Shown: one piece after another, positions 1 through 9,313 of the stretch
How positions within the stretch are numbered: position 1 is the stretch's first letter
How the letters are laid out: the number at the start of each line of letters is the position of its first letter
Origin: an uncultured Pelagibacteraceae bacterium
GTDB taxonomy: Bacteria > Pseudomonadota > Alphaproteobacteria > Pelagibacterales > Pelagibacteraceae
Direction: 5' to 3'
DNA: 64,000 bases
Assembly (NCBI GenBank): GCA_902559305.1
Contig: CACEHK010000002.1
Coordinates: 23,964-87,963, forward strand
Made by a program: the position numbers and the translations under genes
The notes under the pieces: generated by a model
Databases searched by the model: none
What the model was told of the DNA's origin: nothing
Seen by the model: the letters and a program-made list of their open reading frames with translations, nothing else

Positions 1-614
1 AAATAAAAAGAAAATAATATTAAGCCATATAAAATATAATAAGGATAACCAGCTAGAAGGATTAGCAATGTTGAAAAAAAGATTATCAAAGATGATTTGA
101 TTTTTTTATTATTTTCTATTGATAATGTCATTCCATAAAGTATCCATGGAAACCAACAAAAAGTATGAATAGCATTAGGAAACCTAAGAATTTCATTTAT
201 TTTAAGTCCTAGGCATGTAATTAGAGTTGCTATTAAGCAATATTTAATATCAATATTTAGTTTTCTTAACCAGATATATTGTCCAACATTATAAATAGAG
301 ACTCCGAATATAGTATAAAGTAAATACGTATGTTTACTTAAATCACCTATTATTAAACCAATTAAATATAACAACCAACTTAAAGGATAAAAGTATTGCG
401 CAAATGGATTAAAAATTAATGAATAGCCCAAACTTTCACTTGGCGACCAAAGTGGCAAATGTCCAACTTTAACAAATTCGAAAATGTATTTTTTATATGA
501 AAAATATAATAATTCAAAATCATTTCCCATTTCAATAAATTGAAAAGTGTGTGGAAATAAATAAATGTAGGGAGCAATTATTAAAATAATTAAATTTATT
601 CTATTATTAGGCAT
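1..614 (-). CDS. Partial YfhO-like polytopic membrane protein (runs off window start)
   Basis: Minus-strand frame open from ATG at 612-614 to the window edge: MPNNRINLIILIIAPYIYLFPHTFQFIEMGNDFELLYFSYKKYIFEFVKVGHLPLWSPSESLGYSLIFNPFAQYFYPLSWLLYL...; hydrophobic, with a PLWSP..G..L..NP....FYP motif as in YfhO-type proteins. Absent from the ORF track because it is truncated. Confidence 0.6.
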   Translation of the reverse strand, partial: MPNNRINLIILIIAPYIYLFPHTFQFIEMGNDFELLYFSYKKYIFEFVKVGHLPLWSPSESLGYSLIFNPFAQYFYPLSWLLYLIGLIIGDLSKHTYLLYTIFGVSIYNVGQYIWLRKLNIDIKYCLIATLITCLGLKINEILRFPNAIHTFCWFPWILYGMTLSIENNKKIKSSLIIFFSTLLILLAGYPYYILYGLILFSFY

Positions 615-642
615 CTGGTTTTTAGAATTTATATTTAACAGC

Positions 643-978
643 TTAATTATTAGTATTCATTAAATTTACTATCGAAACTCCAATAATTATTAAAATTAAG
701 CCTATAATTGTATAAAAATTTGGAATTTGATTAAATTTTATAGCACCTACAATAGACGTCGCAATAATACACAAACCCGCAAAAGATGCATAAGTAATTC
801 CAACTGGGATCTGCTTCATTACTAAAGACAATGCATACATACATCCAACTATAGTTACTGCTGTTAGAATGCTTGGAACTAATAAAGTAAAGCCTTGAGC
901 ACTTTTAGCAAAACCATTTGATGCAGTACCTAAAATGACTGCAAAAATTAAAGTAATATAAGCTGAAATATTGCTCAC
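643..978 (-). CDS. Small multidrug resistance (SMR/EmrE-like) family membrane protein
   Basis: 111 aa, 4 TM; KQIPVGITYASFAGL...TIIGLILIIIGVSIVNLMN aligns with EmrE AYIPTGIAYAIWSGV...AIIGMMLICAGVLIINLLS. Confidence 0.85.
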   Translation of the reverse strand: MSNISAYITLIFAVILGTASNGFAKSAQGFTLLVPSILTAVTIVGCMYALSLVMKQIPVGITYASFAGLCIIATSIVGAIKFNQIPNFYTIIGLILIIIGVSIVNLMNTNN

Positions 979-993
979 AAATAAACAATATTA

Positions 994-1215
994 TTATTTG
1001 GTAATTTTATCTACAAATTTTTTTGTCGGTGGCCCAACAACCAAAGAAGTAATTATTGCTATTGGCAAGCTTACCATCCAAGCTTTAAAAAATCTCTGCG
1101 TATATGCGCTATCCATGCCCGTATTAATATAAGTAATAATTAATGTCATAAATAAACTCATGCCAAATCCCATAATTAAAATAAAAATTAAATTTGAGTA
1201 TTTTTTTTTGAACAT
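994..1215 (-). CDS. DUF2798-type small membrane protein
   Basis: 73 aa, 2 TM, F.kaW..slpia...v.P..kk pattern. Confidence 0.5.
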   Translation of the reverse strand: MFKKKYSNLIFILIMGFGMSLFMTLIITYINTGMDSAYTQRFFKAWMVSLPIAIITSLVVGPPTKKFVDKITK

Positions 1216-1805
1216 TATTTTTTGGACCAGCTTATAGCATCTTCCATTCTATCATCACCCCAAAAGATTTCATTGCTTACTATAAACGAAGGACTTCCAA
1301 AAACTTTATTTTTACGAGCATTATCTGTATTTGATAAATATTCTTTTTCAATTTCCTTAGAATTTGCTTTTGAAATAATTTTATCTTTATCTAACTTAAG
1401 TTCTGAACAAATTTCAGAAATATTAGGTTCTGTTGCAGGCTCTTTTCCATCTTGAAACCATCTTTTATAAGTCGTTCTTACATAATCAACACCCCAACCT
1501 TCAATTAACCCAAGTATTGCTAATTTGTTTGCTAAATCAAATTCACTTAAAGGGTAGGGAACTGGGGTTTTAGCAAAAAAACCATAGCCTTCTGCACGTC
1601 TTTCAATATCTCTCCACATGTAATCAACTTTATTTTTTTTATCTTTTGGAAATGGAATATTATTCATTTCCTTCATAATTGCTCTTACACTAAATGGTTT
1701 CCAATTAAATTTTACAGAATGTTTTTTTTCAACATCTAAAATCCTAGTAACACTTAAATATGTGTATGTACTTCCAATTGAAAAATAAAAATCTATATTA
1801 TTCAT
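1215..1805 (-). CDS. 2-hydroxychromene-2-carboxylate isomerase / DsbA-like thioredoxin-fold protein
   Basis: DFYFSIGSTYTYLS...FGSPSFIVSNEIFWGDDRMED motif set. Confidence 0.85.
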   Translation of the reverse strand: MNNIDFYFSIGSTYTYLSVTRILDVEKKHSVKFNWKPFSVRAIMKEMNNIPFPKDKKNKVDYMWRDIERRAEGYGFFAKTPVPYPLSEFDLANKLAILGLIEGWGVDYVRTTYKRWFQDGKEPATEPNISEICSELKLDKDKIISKANSKEIEKEYLSNTDNARKNKVFGSPSFIVSNEIFWGDDRMEDAISWSKK

Positions 1806-2353
1806 ATACTTTCTTTCTTTATAAGTTCTTTAAGTTTTAGTATCATTAGTTCAGTTGATTGCATAGAAGGATAAATCTTTTCAACTTCTTTATAACTATT
1901 AATTGCATTTTTGTAATTATTCAAAGCTGTTTGTACAAGCCCTTGACCCGCTAAAGCTCCAAAATGTCTTTTTTCTAAACTTAATACCATATCAATATCA
2001 TTTTGAGATAAATCATAGTTTCCCATCAAATATAATACAGTTGCTCTTTTATTCCAAGCTTCTGCCCAGTTAGGATCCAGCTCAATTACTTTTGAAAATA
2101 CATTATGTGCACTAGTTAATTGGTTTTGTGACATATAATAAGAACCTTTTTTTAATAGATCTGTTAATGTAGGTTCTGATGGGTGAGTAGTCCAAAGTTT
2201 CCAAATTTTACTTTCAATTTCTTTTGCGGACAAATTGTTGTATGTATTTTTTAGTTGATTAAAAAGCTTATTTAACTCTTCTTCTCTATTTTCAGCTGCA
2301 TAAATATTATTTGAAAATAATAAAAATATAAAAATATAAAATATTTTTTTCAT
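1802..2353 (-). CDS. Secreted tetratricopeptide-repeat protein
   Basis: Signal peptide plus TPR-like repeats (AHNVFSKVIELDPNWAEAWNKRATVLYLMGNYDLSQNDID). Confidence 0.8.
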   Translation of the reverse strand: MKKIFYIFIFLLFSNNIYAAENREEELNKLFNQLKNTYNNLSAKEIESKIWKLWTTHPSEPTLTDLLKKGSYYMSQNQLTSAHNVFSKVIELDPNWAEAWNKRATVLYLMGNYDLSQNDIDMVLSLEKRHFGALAGQGLVQTALNNYKNAINSYKEVEKIYPSMQSTELMILKLKELIKKESI

Positions 2354-2736
2354 TTACTTAGAACAAATCTGGCAGCTATTTTATTGCCATCAGGATCACG
2401 GACGTAAGCATAATAGTTTCCGTCCGATCTTTCTCCTGGCGCTCCTTCGTCAATAGCTCCAATTTCTAGTGCTGTTTTATGAAATTTATTTACAGCTTCT
2501 TTTGATTCAGCTGATAATGCAATCATCGTTCCATTACCAACTGAGGCATTTTTTTTATCATGAGGTTTAGTAATATAAAATTTAACCGCAAGATCACCAT
2601 CTGAATGGCCGTACCCAATATATCTTTCAGTAATGGTTACTTTTTTTAATCCAAGATGAACCAAAATAGCATCATAAAACTTTTTTGATTTCCCAAGATC
2701 ATTTGTGCCAACCATTACAAAACCAACTATATTCAT
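2350..2736 (-). CDS. VOC/glyoxalase family protein
   Basis: 128 aa; FVMVGTNDLGKSKKFYDAIL...YYAYVRDPDGNKIAARF. Confidence 0.85.
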   Translation of the reverse strand: MNIVGFVMVGTNDLGKSKKFYDAILVHLGLKKVTITERYIGYGHSDGDLAVKFYITKPHDKKNASVGNGTMIALSAESKEAVNKFHKTALEIGAIDEGAPGERSDGNYYAYVRDPDGNKIAARFVLSK

Positions 2737-3057
2737 TTATTTAGATATAGGTGTTGCACCAGTTTCTAAACTTGTAATTTTACCATCTTTGTATTTATAT
2801 ACTGCCATAACTGCTTCGACATTTCCATCATCAAATGTTACGAATGCATGGTGAATACCAACTTCATCGTTTTCATAAACCACTCTTATTTTATCTTGTT
2901 TAATATCACCACTCATTGCCCATTTGATCACATCAGCTTTGCTTAAAGTATTACCTGATTTATGCATTAAAAATTTAAAATCATCATGCAAAAGTTCATT
3001 CATAGCTGCTTCATCTTTATTTTTCATTGCAGCGCTGTATTTTTCTAATATAGACAT
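2737..3057 (-). CDS. SnoaL/NTF2-like protein
   Basis: YSAAMKNKDEAAMNELLHDDFKFLMH...; size and fold pattern. Confidence 0.65.
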   Translation of the reverse strand: MSILEKYSAAMKNKDEAAMNELLHDDFKFLMHKSGNTLSKADVIKWAMSGDIKQDKIRVVYENDEVGIHHAFVTFDDGNVEAVMAVYKYKDGKITSLETGATPISK

Positions 3058-3059
3058 AT

Positions 3060-3350
3060 TTATACTCCTTTTATTATTATGTTACTTCCTTCGGAATTAT
3101 CCAAACGAATTTTTTTAACTGATTTATACTCCTCAGAATTATACCATTCCATTGCTTTTTCATAACTAGGAAATTTTATAATTACTACTCTAGAGAATTT
3201 ATTCTCACCCTCAACACACTGATTTTCTCCATTTCGAACAATGTATTCTCCACCGAAATTTTGAACAATTGGTGTTACTTTACTAACATATTCTTTATAA
3301 TTTTCAGGTTTTTTGACATTACACTGTAATATTACATAACCTGAAGGCAT
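3060..3350 (-). CDS. DUF1330 family protein
   Basis: YVSKVTPIVQNFGGEYIVRNG...VVIIKFPSYEKAMEWYNSEEYKSVKKIR is typical of DUF1330. Confidence 0.85.
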   Translation of the reverse strand: MPSGYVILQCNVKKPENYKEYVSKVTPIVQNFGGEYIVRNGENQCVEGENKFSRVVIIKFPSYEKAMEWYNSEEYKSVKKIRLDNSEGSNIIIKGV

Positions 3351-3352
3351 TA

Positions 3353-3730
3353 TTAATAAAGTGTTTGTATAACTTTTTTTACTTTTTCCTCGCCATCGGG
3401 CACAATTTTATTCACAAATGCATGACATGAATCTGTCTTTGCTTTATCATACTTAGATCCATAATATTTATCCACCCCTTTGTTCACTCCATCATCCCAC
3501 TCTTTTTCTTTAATACCTATTTCTAAAGCATAAGTTTTTAAAACTTTAACCGATGCCATAGATTTTTCTTTCATACTGTATTCAAATTCTTCTCCACTAG
3601 GTAGAAAATAATTTGCCATATAAATACCACTACAGTCATAAGCTTTTTTTTTGTCAGCATCTGACATGCCAGCTAATGCAATGTTTGATAAAAATAAACT
3701 TGATAAAATAATAAATAATAATTTTTTCAT
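3353..3730 (-). CDS. Hypothetical secreted protein
   Basis: 125 aa with signal peptide; two Cys in the mature part. Confidence 0.6.
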   Translation of the reverse strand: MKKLLFIILSSLFLSNIALAGMSDADKKKAYDCSGIYMANYFLPSGEEFEYSMKEKSMASVKVLKTYALEIGIKEKEWDDGVNKGVDKYYGSKYDKAKTDSCHAFVNKIVPDGEEKVKKVIQTLY

Positions 3731-4035
3731 TACATATCCATCTTAGTTAATTCCCAAGCGGTCATACTGTTTACACACTCATCAAAAATTGGTTTTCCAA
3801 CTGGATGTGTTCCAGACACCAATTGTTTCATTGCATCTACATTATGAACATGTACTTTAAACATTATTCCACCTTTATCAGGTGTTACTGAAGCAATAGT
3901 TTTTTCTGGATAAGCTGCTGATTTTCTTACACTCATTCCCTCATCAGATTGCATCCAACCCATGAATTTTTCAAGCTTACCATCTTTTAAATCAACATAT
4001 ACTAACATTTCTTTTTCCATTTTAATTCCTTTCAA
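3730..4035 (-). CDS. Hypothetical protein (ferredoxin-like fold suspected)
   Basis: 101 aa; overlaps neighbour by 1 nt. Start may be the internal ATG (MEKEMLVY). Confidence 0.5.
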   Translation of the reverse strand: MKGIKMEKEMLVYVDLKDGKLEKFMGWMQSDEGMSVRKSAAYPEKTIASVTPDKGGIMFKVHVHNVDAMKQLVSGTHPVGKPIFDECVNSMTAWELTKMDM

Positions 4036-4107
4036 TAGTTAATTTTTTTAATTTAAATTAAAGATTAATGAGTTCTAATGCTTTTGTTACAAATCAGATA
4101 TGCGTAA

Positions 4108-5109
4108 TTATATCCAATCAGGAAATGGGAGACCTTTTTCTTGTAGAAAAGATTTATTGAACATCTTTGAGTTGTATTTGTCAGATTTGTCGCACAAAAT
4201 TGTTACTATAGTTTTTCCTGGACCAAGTTCTTTTCCTAATCTAATTGCACCGGCAATATTAACCCCACAACTTGTGCCAAGACTTAAACCTTCATTTTGA
4301 ATTAGATCATATAGTATTGGTAAAGACTCATGATCACTTATTGAAAAAGCGCCATCTATTTTAGCTTCGGCAAAATTTGCTGTTACTCTGCTTGAGCCAA
4401 TTCCTTCTGTGATTGAGCCGCCTTCACTTTTTAACTCACTATTTGTTATATAATTATAAAGCGCAGATCCCGCTGGGTCTGATAGATAAATTTTAATATC
4501 TTTATTCTTTTCTTTTAAATAACTGCTCACTCCTCCAATAGTTCCACCTGTTCCTGAAGAACATACAAAACCATCAATTTTACCATCTGTTTGTTCCAAA
4601 ATTTCAGGTCCAGTTGTTTCATAATGGCCTTTAGCATTTGCCGTGTTATCAAATTGATTAGCCCAGACTACTCCATAATTATTTGAACTTTTAAGTTCGT
4701 CAGCTAATCTTCCAGCAACTTTTACATAATTACCATCATCTTTATATGGTTTAGGTGGAACCAATCTTAAATCAGCACCAATATTTTTTAGCATATCTTT
4801 TTTTTCTTGTGTTTGATTATCATTCATCACAATTATTGTTTTATAACCAATTGAGTTTCCAATTAAACATAAACCGATTCCAGTATTTCCTGCAGTTCCT
4901 TCAACTATTATTCCACCTTTTGAAATTAATTTTTTTTCTTCTGCATCTTTAATTAAAGCAAGAGCAGCTCTGTCTTTTACTGAACCTCCCGGATTTAAAT
5001 ATTCTGCTTTACCATAAATATTACATCCTGTTATCTCTGATGCTGCCTTAAGTTTTATTAAAGGAGTATTTCCAATTCCTTCTACAAAATTATTTTGAGA
5101 ATTTTTCAT
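4108..5109 (-). CDS. cysK: Cysteine synthase (PLP-dependent)
   Basis: GNTPLIKLK, NPGGSVKDRAA, GTAGNTGIGL, SSGTGGTIGGV. Confidence 0.9.
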   Translation of the reverse strand: MKNSQNNFVEGIGNTPLIKLKAASEITGCNIYGKAEYLNPGGSVKDRAALALIKDAEEKKLISKGGIIVEGTAGNTGIGLCLIGNSIGYKTIIVMNDNQTQEKKDMLKNIGADLRLVPPKPYKDDGNYVKVAGRLADELKSSNNYGVVWANQFDNTANAKGHYETTGPEILEQTDGKIDGFVCSSGTGGTIGGVSSYLKEKNKDIKIYLSDPAGSALYNYITNSELKSEGGSITEGIGSSRVTANFAEAKIDGAFSISDHESLPILYDLIQNEGLSLGTSCGVNIAGAIRLGKELGPGKTIVTILCDKSDKYNSKMFNKSFLQEKGLPFPDWI

Positions 5110-5675
5110 TAATTATTTCCATTAGATATACCATACGGTTTAAACTCATCTGTTGCTGTACCAACATTTTTTGCAGGTATACCAACCATTACTGCTTTTT
5201 CAGGAACATCTTTTGTTACAACGGCATTTGCTCCTATCTTTGCATTTTTACCAACTACTACAGGCCCTAAAACTTGTGCACCTGAACCTACAACTACATT
5301 GTCCATTAAAGTTGGATGTCTTTTAACTTCTCTTTGTTCATTTGAATTTATACTTGGTGAAATCCCTCCCAAAGTTGCCATATGATATATTGTAACATTA
5401 TCACCAATCTCTGAAGTTTCACCAATAACTACTCCCATACCATGATCAATGAATAAATTTTTACCTATTTTTGCTTTTGGATGTATTTCTATTCCAGTTA
5501 AAAATCTTGAAAATTGAGAAATTATTCTTGCGATTAAATCAAATTTAGCAACTGAAAAAAAATTTGCAATTTTATGAAAAAAAACTGCTTTAACACCTGG
5601 GTAAGTTAATATTACACTTAACTTTGATTTCGCAGCTGGATCTCTACTAATTATCGATTCTAAAAATTCATTCAT
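5109..5675 (-). CDS. cysE: Serine O-acetyltransferase
   Basis: [41 protein letters not shown]...[20 protein letters not shown] hexapeptide repeats. Confidence 0.92.
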   Translation of the reverse strand: MNEFLESIISRDPAAKSKLSVILTYPGVKAVFFHKIANFFSVAKFDLIARIISQFSRFLTGIEIHPKAKIGKNLFIDHGMGVVIGETSEIGDNVTIYHMATLGGISPSINSNEQREVKRHPTLMDNVVVGSGAQVLGPVVVGKNAKIGANAVVTKDVPEKAVMVGIPAKNVGTATDEFKPYGISNGNN

Positions 5676-5710
5676 GATATTTAAATTATATTGATTATTT
5701 AAATGATCAA

Positions 5711-5830
5711 TTAGCTGTTACAACAACAGCTACCTGATGTAGGATTGCAAGAGCATTCTTTGCTTCCGTCACAAGAGCATCCATCGTATGTACAGTTCGT
5801 ACATTTACATTTTGGGTTATTGCAAACCAT
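5711..5830 (-). CDS. Cys-rich 39-aa metallothionein-like micro-protein
   Basis: Translated by hand: [39 protein letters not shown]; 11 Cys in 39 aa with CxC/CxxC/CCC arrangement. Below the 60-aa ORF-track cut-off. Confidence 0.7.
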   Translation of the reverse strand: MVCNNPKCKCTNCTYDGCSCDGSKECSCNPTSGSCCCNS

Positions 5831-5883
5831 ATATATTATAATAATTACTGTGTTAAAAATTACAAGGTCAATTTAGCCGCAAA

Positions 5884-6576
5884 CTATAACTGATTAATTG
5901 TAAGACCTTTTAAGTTTGCAGGAACAGCTATATCCATCATTTTTGGATTTGCTAAATTAAGATTATTCATTATCTCAGCGTATTCCTCTTTTGAACCCAC
6001 TTGTAATCTTGGATTATTATTTTTTTCATTTTCAATTGTTGAGTATTTTTTTCCATTATAATCATGAGCAGGATATACTAATGTTTTTTCTGGTAACTTT
6101 AATAATTTATTGAATAGAGAGTCATAAGCATCATATGAACTTCCATTTTGAAAATCTGTTCTTCCAGTTCCATTTATTAAAAGAGTATCGCCAGTAAAAA
6201 CTCTATCATTCATTAAATAACTATAAGAACAATCTGTATGACCTGGAGTATAAATTGCCTTTAGTTCAATATTTTCTACATTTATTTTTTCGCTATCTTT
6301 AATTTTTAAATCAATTACTTCTGACTTAGAATTTTCTCCCATAATCCTTATACAGTTTGTTCTTTTATTAAGTTCATTTAATCCTGTGATATGATCAGCA
6401 TGAATATGGGTATCTATAACTTTTACTAATTTTAGTTCTAATTTTTCCAAAGTTTTTAAATACTTGTTTGTATGTTCTATAACAGGATCAATTATTAATG
6501 CTTCTCTACCTTTGCCGCTAGATATAATGTAAGTGTAGGTTGAAGATTTTGTATCAAATAGTTGTTCAAATATCAT
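5884..6576 (-). CDS. MBL-fold hydrolase, ETHE1/persulfide-dioxygenase-like
   Basis: THIHADHITG, YTPGHTDCSYSYLM, FTGDTLLINGTGRTDFQNG, VYPAHDYNG. Confidence 0.85.
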   Translation of the reverse strand: MIFEQLFDTKSSTYTYIISSGKGREALIIDPVIEHTNKYLKTLEKLELKLVKVIDTHIHADHITGLNELNKRTNCIRIMGENSKSEVIDLKIKDSEKINVENIELKAIYTPGHTDCSYSYLMNDRVFTGDTLLINGTGRTDFQNGSSYDAYDSLFNKLLKLPEKTLVYPAHDYNGKKYSTIENEKNNNPRLQVGSKEEYAEIMNNLNLANPKMMDIAVPANLKGLTINQL

Positions 6577-6658
6577 TAGTTAGTAATACTATAAAAAATT
6601 GCATAGCAAATCAATCTTGCTTATAATCATTCTAAAAAAAAATCTAAAGGAGAATTGA

Positions 6659-7321
6659 ATGACTTTAAAAATAAATAGTGTAGCTCCAGATTTCAAAGCA
6701 AAAACTCAAATGGGAGACATTTCGTTTCATGAGTGGCTTGGAGATAGCTGGGGTGTTTTATTTTCTCACCCAAAAGACTTTACACCAGTTTGTACAACTG
6801 AGCTTGGAGCATTAGCTAAAATGAAGCCAGAGTTTGACAAAAGAAATGTAAAAGTCATGGGATTGAGTGTTGACCCAGTTGACGACCATGTCAAATGGAT
6901 AGACGATATTACCGATGTATGTGGTATGAAACCCGAGTATCCAATTGTTGCTGATGAAAAATTAGAGGTTGCAAAACTTTATAATATGCTTGAAGCAGAT
7001 GCAGGTGTATCCTCAGGAGGTAGAACTGCAGTTGATAACGAAACAGTTAGAACAGTTTATGTTATAAGACCAGATAAAAGAATTGGTTTATTTTTAACTT
7101 ATCCTATGACAACTGGTAGAAACTTTCATGAAATATTGAGAGCTATTGATTCAATGCAAAGAACTATCAAACATAAAATTGCTACACCCGCAGACTGGAA
7201 GCCTGGAGAAAAAGTAATAATTGTTCCTAAAGTAACTAACGAGGAAGCAAAAAAAATATATCCAGATGGATGGGAAACTATAAAACCATACTTAAGAAAA
7301 GTTCCAGATCCACATAAATAA
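6659..7321 (+). CDS. 1-Cys peroxiredoxin (Prx6-like)
   Basis: LFSHPKDFTPVCTTELGALAKM; long C-terminal domain (HKIATPADWKPGEKVIIVPKV). Confidence 0.92.
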   Translation: MTLKINSVAPDFKAKTQMGDISFHEWLGDSWGVLFSHPKDFTPVCTTELGALAKMKPEFDKRNVKVMGLSVDPVDDHVKWIDDITDVCGMKPEYPIVADEKLEVAKLYNMLEADAGVSSGGRTAVDNETVRTVYVIRPDKRIGLFLTYPMTTGRNFHEILRAIDSMQRTIKHKIATPADWKPGEKVIIVPKVTNEEAKKIYPDGWETIKPYLRKVPDPHK

Positions 7322-7334
7322 GTACAAAAAATTA

Positions 7335-7372
7335 AACCAACAATCTTAGAAATAAGGTTGTTGGTTTTTTTT
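7335..7372 (+). terminator. Rho-independent terminator downstream of peroxiredoxin
   Basis: AACCAACAATCTT / AAGGTTGTTGGTT stem (one wobble), 6-nt loop, followed by a T run. Confidence 0.85.
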
Positions 7373-8066
7373 AACGTTTGTATTTTTTCATACAAACTTC
7401 AGCCAATAATAAATTTGGGTCAATAAAAAGCTTCGACTCTTTTGCTTTTCTAAAGGATTTGTATGCAAATATAGCTATTGGCAATTCAGTACATCCTAAA
7501 ATAATTTTTTTACACTTTTTTTTTATTAAATATTTTACCGCTTCTCTTAAAACTATTTCAGCCTCTTTAACCTTTCCCATTTTAACATATTTAATTGCTT
7601 TATTTACTGAGCTTTTTTGTAAATTTTTATCTGGGCTAATTAATTTAAAATTTTTATCAAAATAATTATTATAGATTTTTGTTTTTAAGGTAGCTTCAGT
7701 ACATAAAATACCAATAGTAGAATTTTTTTTACATTTTTTTTTAGTGTATAGATAAACTTCTTTGGGCATGCTTAATAAAGGAATTTTAATTTTTTTTTGA
7801 ATATCATTGTGCCAATAATGTGCAGTGTTGCATGGCATTACGATAAATTTACATTTATTTTTTTGTAACATTTTACAACCATCAACAAGTGCTTTTAAGA
7901 CATTAAAATACTTTTTTAAGTTTTCAGGTCTTTTTGGGGTGTTAGATTTATTGTAGAGAATAAACATAGGGTATTGTTGATCAAATTTTCCTCTATTAAG
8001 CTTAGCTAATTTATTAGAAAAATCTAAGCCTGCTTGTGTTCCCATTCCACCTAATATACCGATCAT
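7371..8066 (-). CDS. Aspartate/glutamate racemase family protein
   Basis: MIGILGGMGTQAG..., FIVMPCNTAHYW, KIILGCTELPI. Confidence 0.88.
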   Translation of the reverse strand: MIGILGGMGTQAGLDFSNKLAKLNRGKFDQQYPMFILYNKSNTPKRPENLKKYFNVLKALVDGCKMLQKNKCKFIVMPCNTAHYWHNDIQKKIKIPLLSMPKEVYLYTKKKCKKNSTIGILCTEATLKTKIYNNYFDKNFKLISPDKNLQKSSVNKAIKYVKMGKVKEAEIVLREAVKYLIKKKCKKIILGCTELPIAIFAYKSFRKAKESKLFIDPNLLLAEVCMKKYKR

Positions 8067-8146
8067 AGAGATTATTAGTTTTTGATTTTTGTTTTAAGCA
8101 TTTAAGTATACAACTATATTTTAATTATAATTATGCAAGAGATATC

Positions 8147-9313
8147 ATGAATAGAAATCTTTCATTACTTGTTTCAAGTCAAGTATTTGGCTTTACAGCT
8201 GCTACAGTAACTGTTTTTATAAGCGGTATTATTGGCGCTCAATTAAGTCCTATTAAAACATTATCTACTCTACCTCCTTCAATTTATGTTGTTGGCACTG
8301 CTGCTGCCACAATATTTGCTGCGAAGATAATGAGTATTGTTGGTCGTAGAATTGGATTTGTTTCAGCATCTGTTACAGGCTCAATGGCCTGTTTGATTGG
8401 TGCTTATGCAATAATGATAGAAAGTTTTTCTTTATTTTGTTTTTCTAAATTTATTTTAGGGGCCACTATGGCTTTTAATCACCAATATCGTTTTGCTGCA
8501 GCTGAAAGTGTAGAGAAAGAACAAGCTCCCAAAGCTATTTCATCACTATTATTAGCAGGTATCGTTGCTGCTTTTCTTGGTATAAGTTTATCAAATTATA
8601 CGAAAGATTTTGTAAGTGATTATTTATATGTAGGTTCATATTTAACTTTAGCAGTTTTAACATTAATACCTTCCTTTTTATTATTTTTTTTTAGAGATAT
8701 TAGAGAAGTTTCTTTTGTTTCTAATGAAGAAAATAAATCTAGGAATTATTTAGAATTTCTTTCTGATCCAAAATTTTTACAAGCAATTACTTCAGCAGCT
8801 TTTGCTTATGCAGTAATGTCTTTTTTAATGACAGCAACACCAATAAGCATGCATATTGTACATCATTTAAGTTTAGAAAAAACAGGCATAGTTCTTCAAT
8901 TTCATGTTCTGGCAATGTTTTTACCATCACTAGTTACAGGTAATTTAATTAAAAAATTTGGTTATAGCAAAATGATGTATGCAGGTGTTTTATTTTATAT
9001 TTTAACAATCTTAATGAGTTTTTTTGAACCATCTTTTTTAAATTATTTTATAGGCTTAATTTTTTTAGGTATTGGGTGGAATTTTTTATTTATATCTGGA
9101 ACTAGTTTGTTAGTTACTACTTACAAACCTGAAGAAAAGTTTAAAGCTCAAGGGTTTAATGATTTACTGGTTTTTTCTTCTATGGCTTTAGCAAGCTTGT
9201 CTGCTGGCATACTAATTTCTCTTACTAGTTGGAAAACAGTGAATTTACTTTGTATACCCTTTTTGGTCTTAATTATTGCATCAATAATAAACGCAGACCG
9301 TAACACTAAATGA
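8147..9313 (+). CDS. MFS transporter
   Basis: 388 aa, about 12 TM, duplicated MFS topology (GRRIGFVSASVTG). Confidence 0.8.
   Translation: MNRNLSLLVSSQVFGFTAATVTVFISGIIGAQLSPIKTLSTLPPSIYVVGTAAATIFAAKIMSIVGRRIGFVSASVTGSMACLIGAYAIMIESFSLFCFSKFILGATMAFNHQYRFAAAESVEKEQAPKAISSLLLAGIVAAFLGISLSNYTKDFVSDYLYVGSYLTLAVLTLIPSFLLFFFRDIREVSFVSNEENKSRNYLEFLSDPKFLQAITSAAFAYAVMSFLMTATPISMHIVHHLSLEKTGIVLQFHVLAMFLPSLVTGNLIKKFGYSKMMYAGVLFYILTILMSFFEPSFLNYFIGLIFLGIGWNFLFISGTSLLVTTYKPEEKFKAQGFNDLLVFSSMALASLSAGILISLTSWKTVNLLCIPFLVLIIASIINADRNTK

Noticed and set aside
7126-7395. Minus-strand 89-aa ORF over the 3' end of the peroxiredoxin and its terminator
   Set aside because: Runs through a strong terminator hairpin and is antisense to a conserved coding region.
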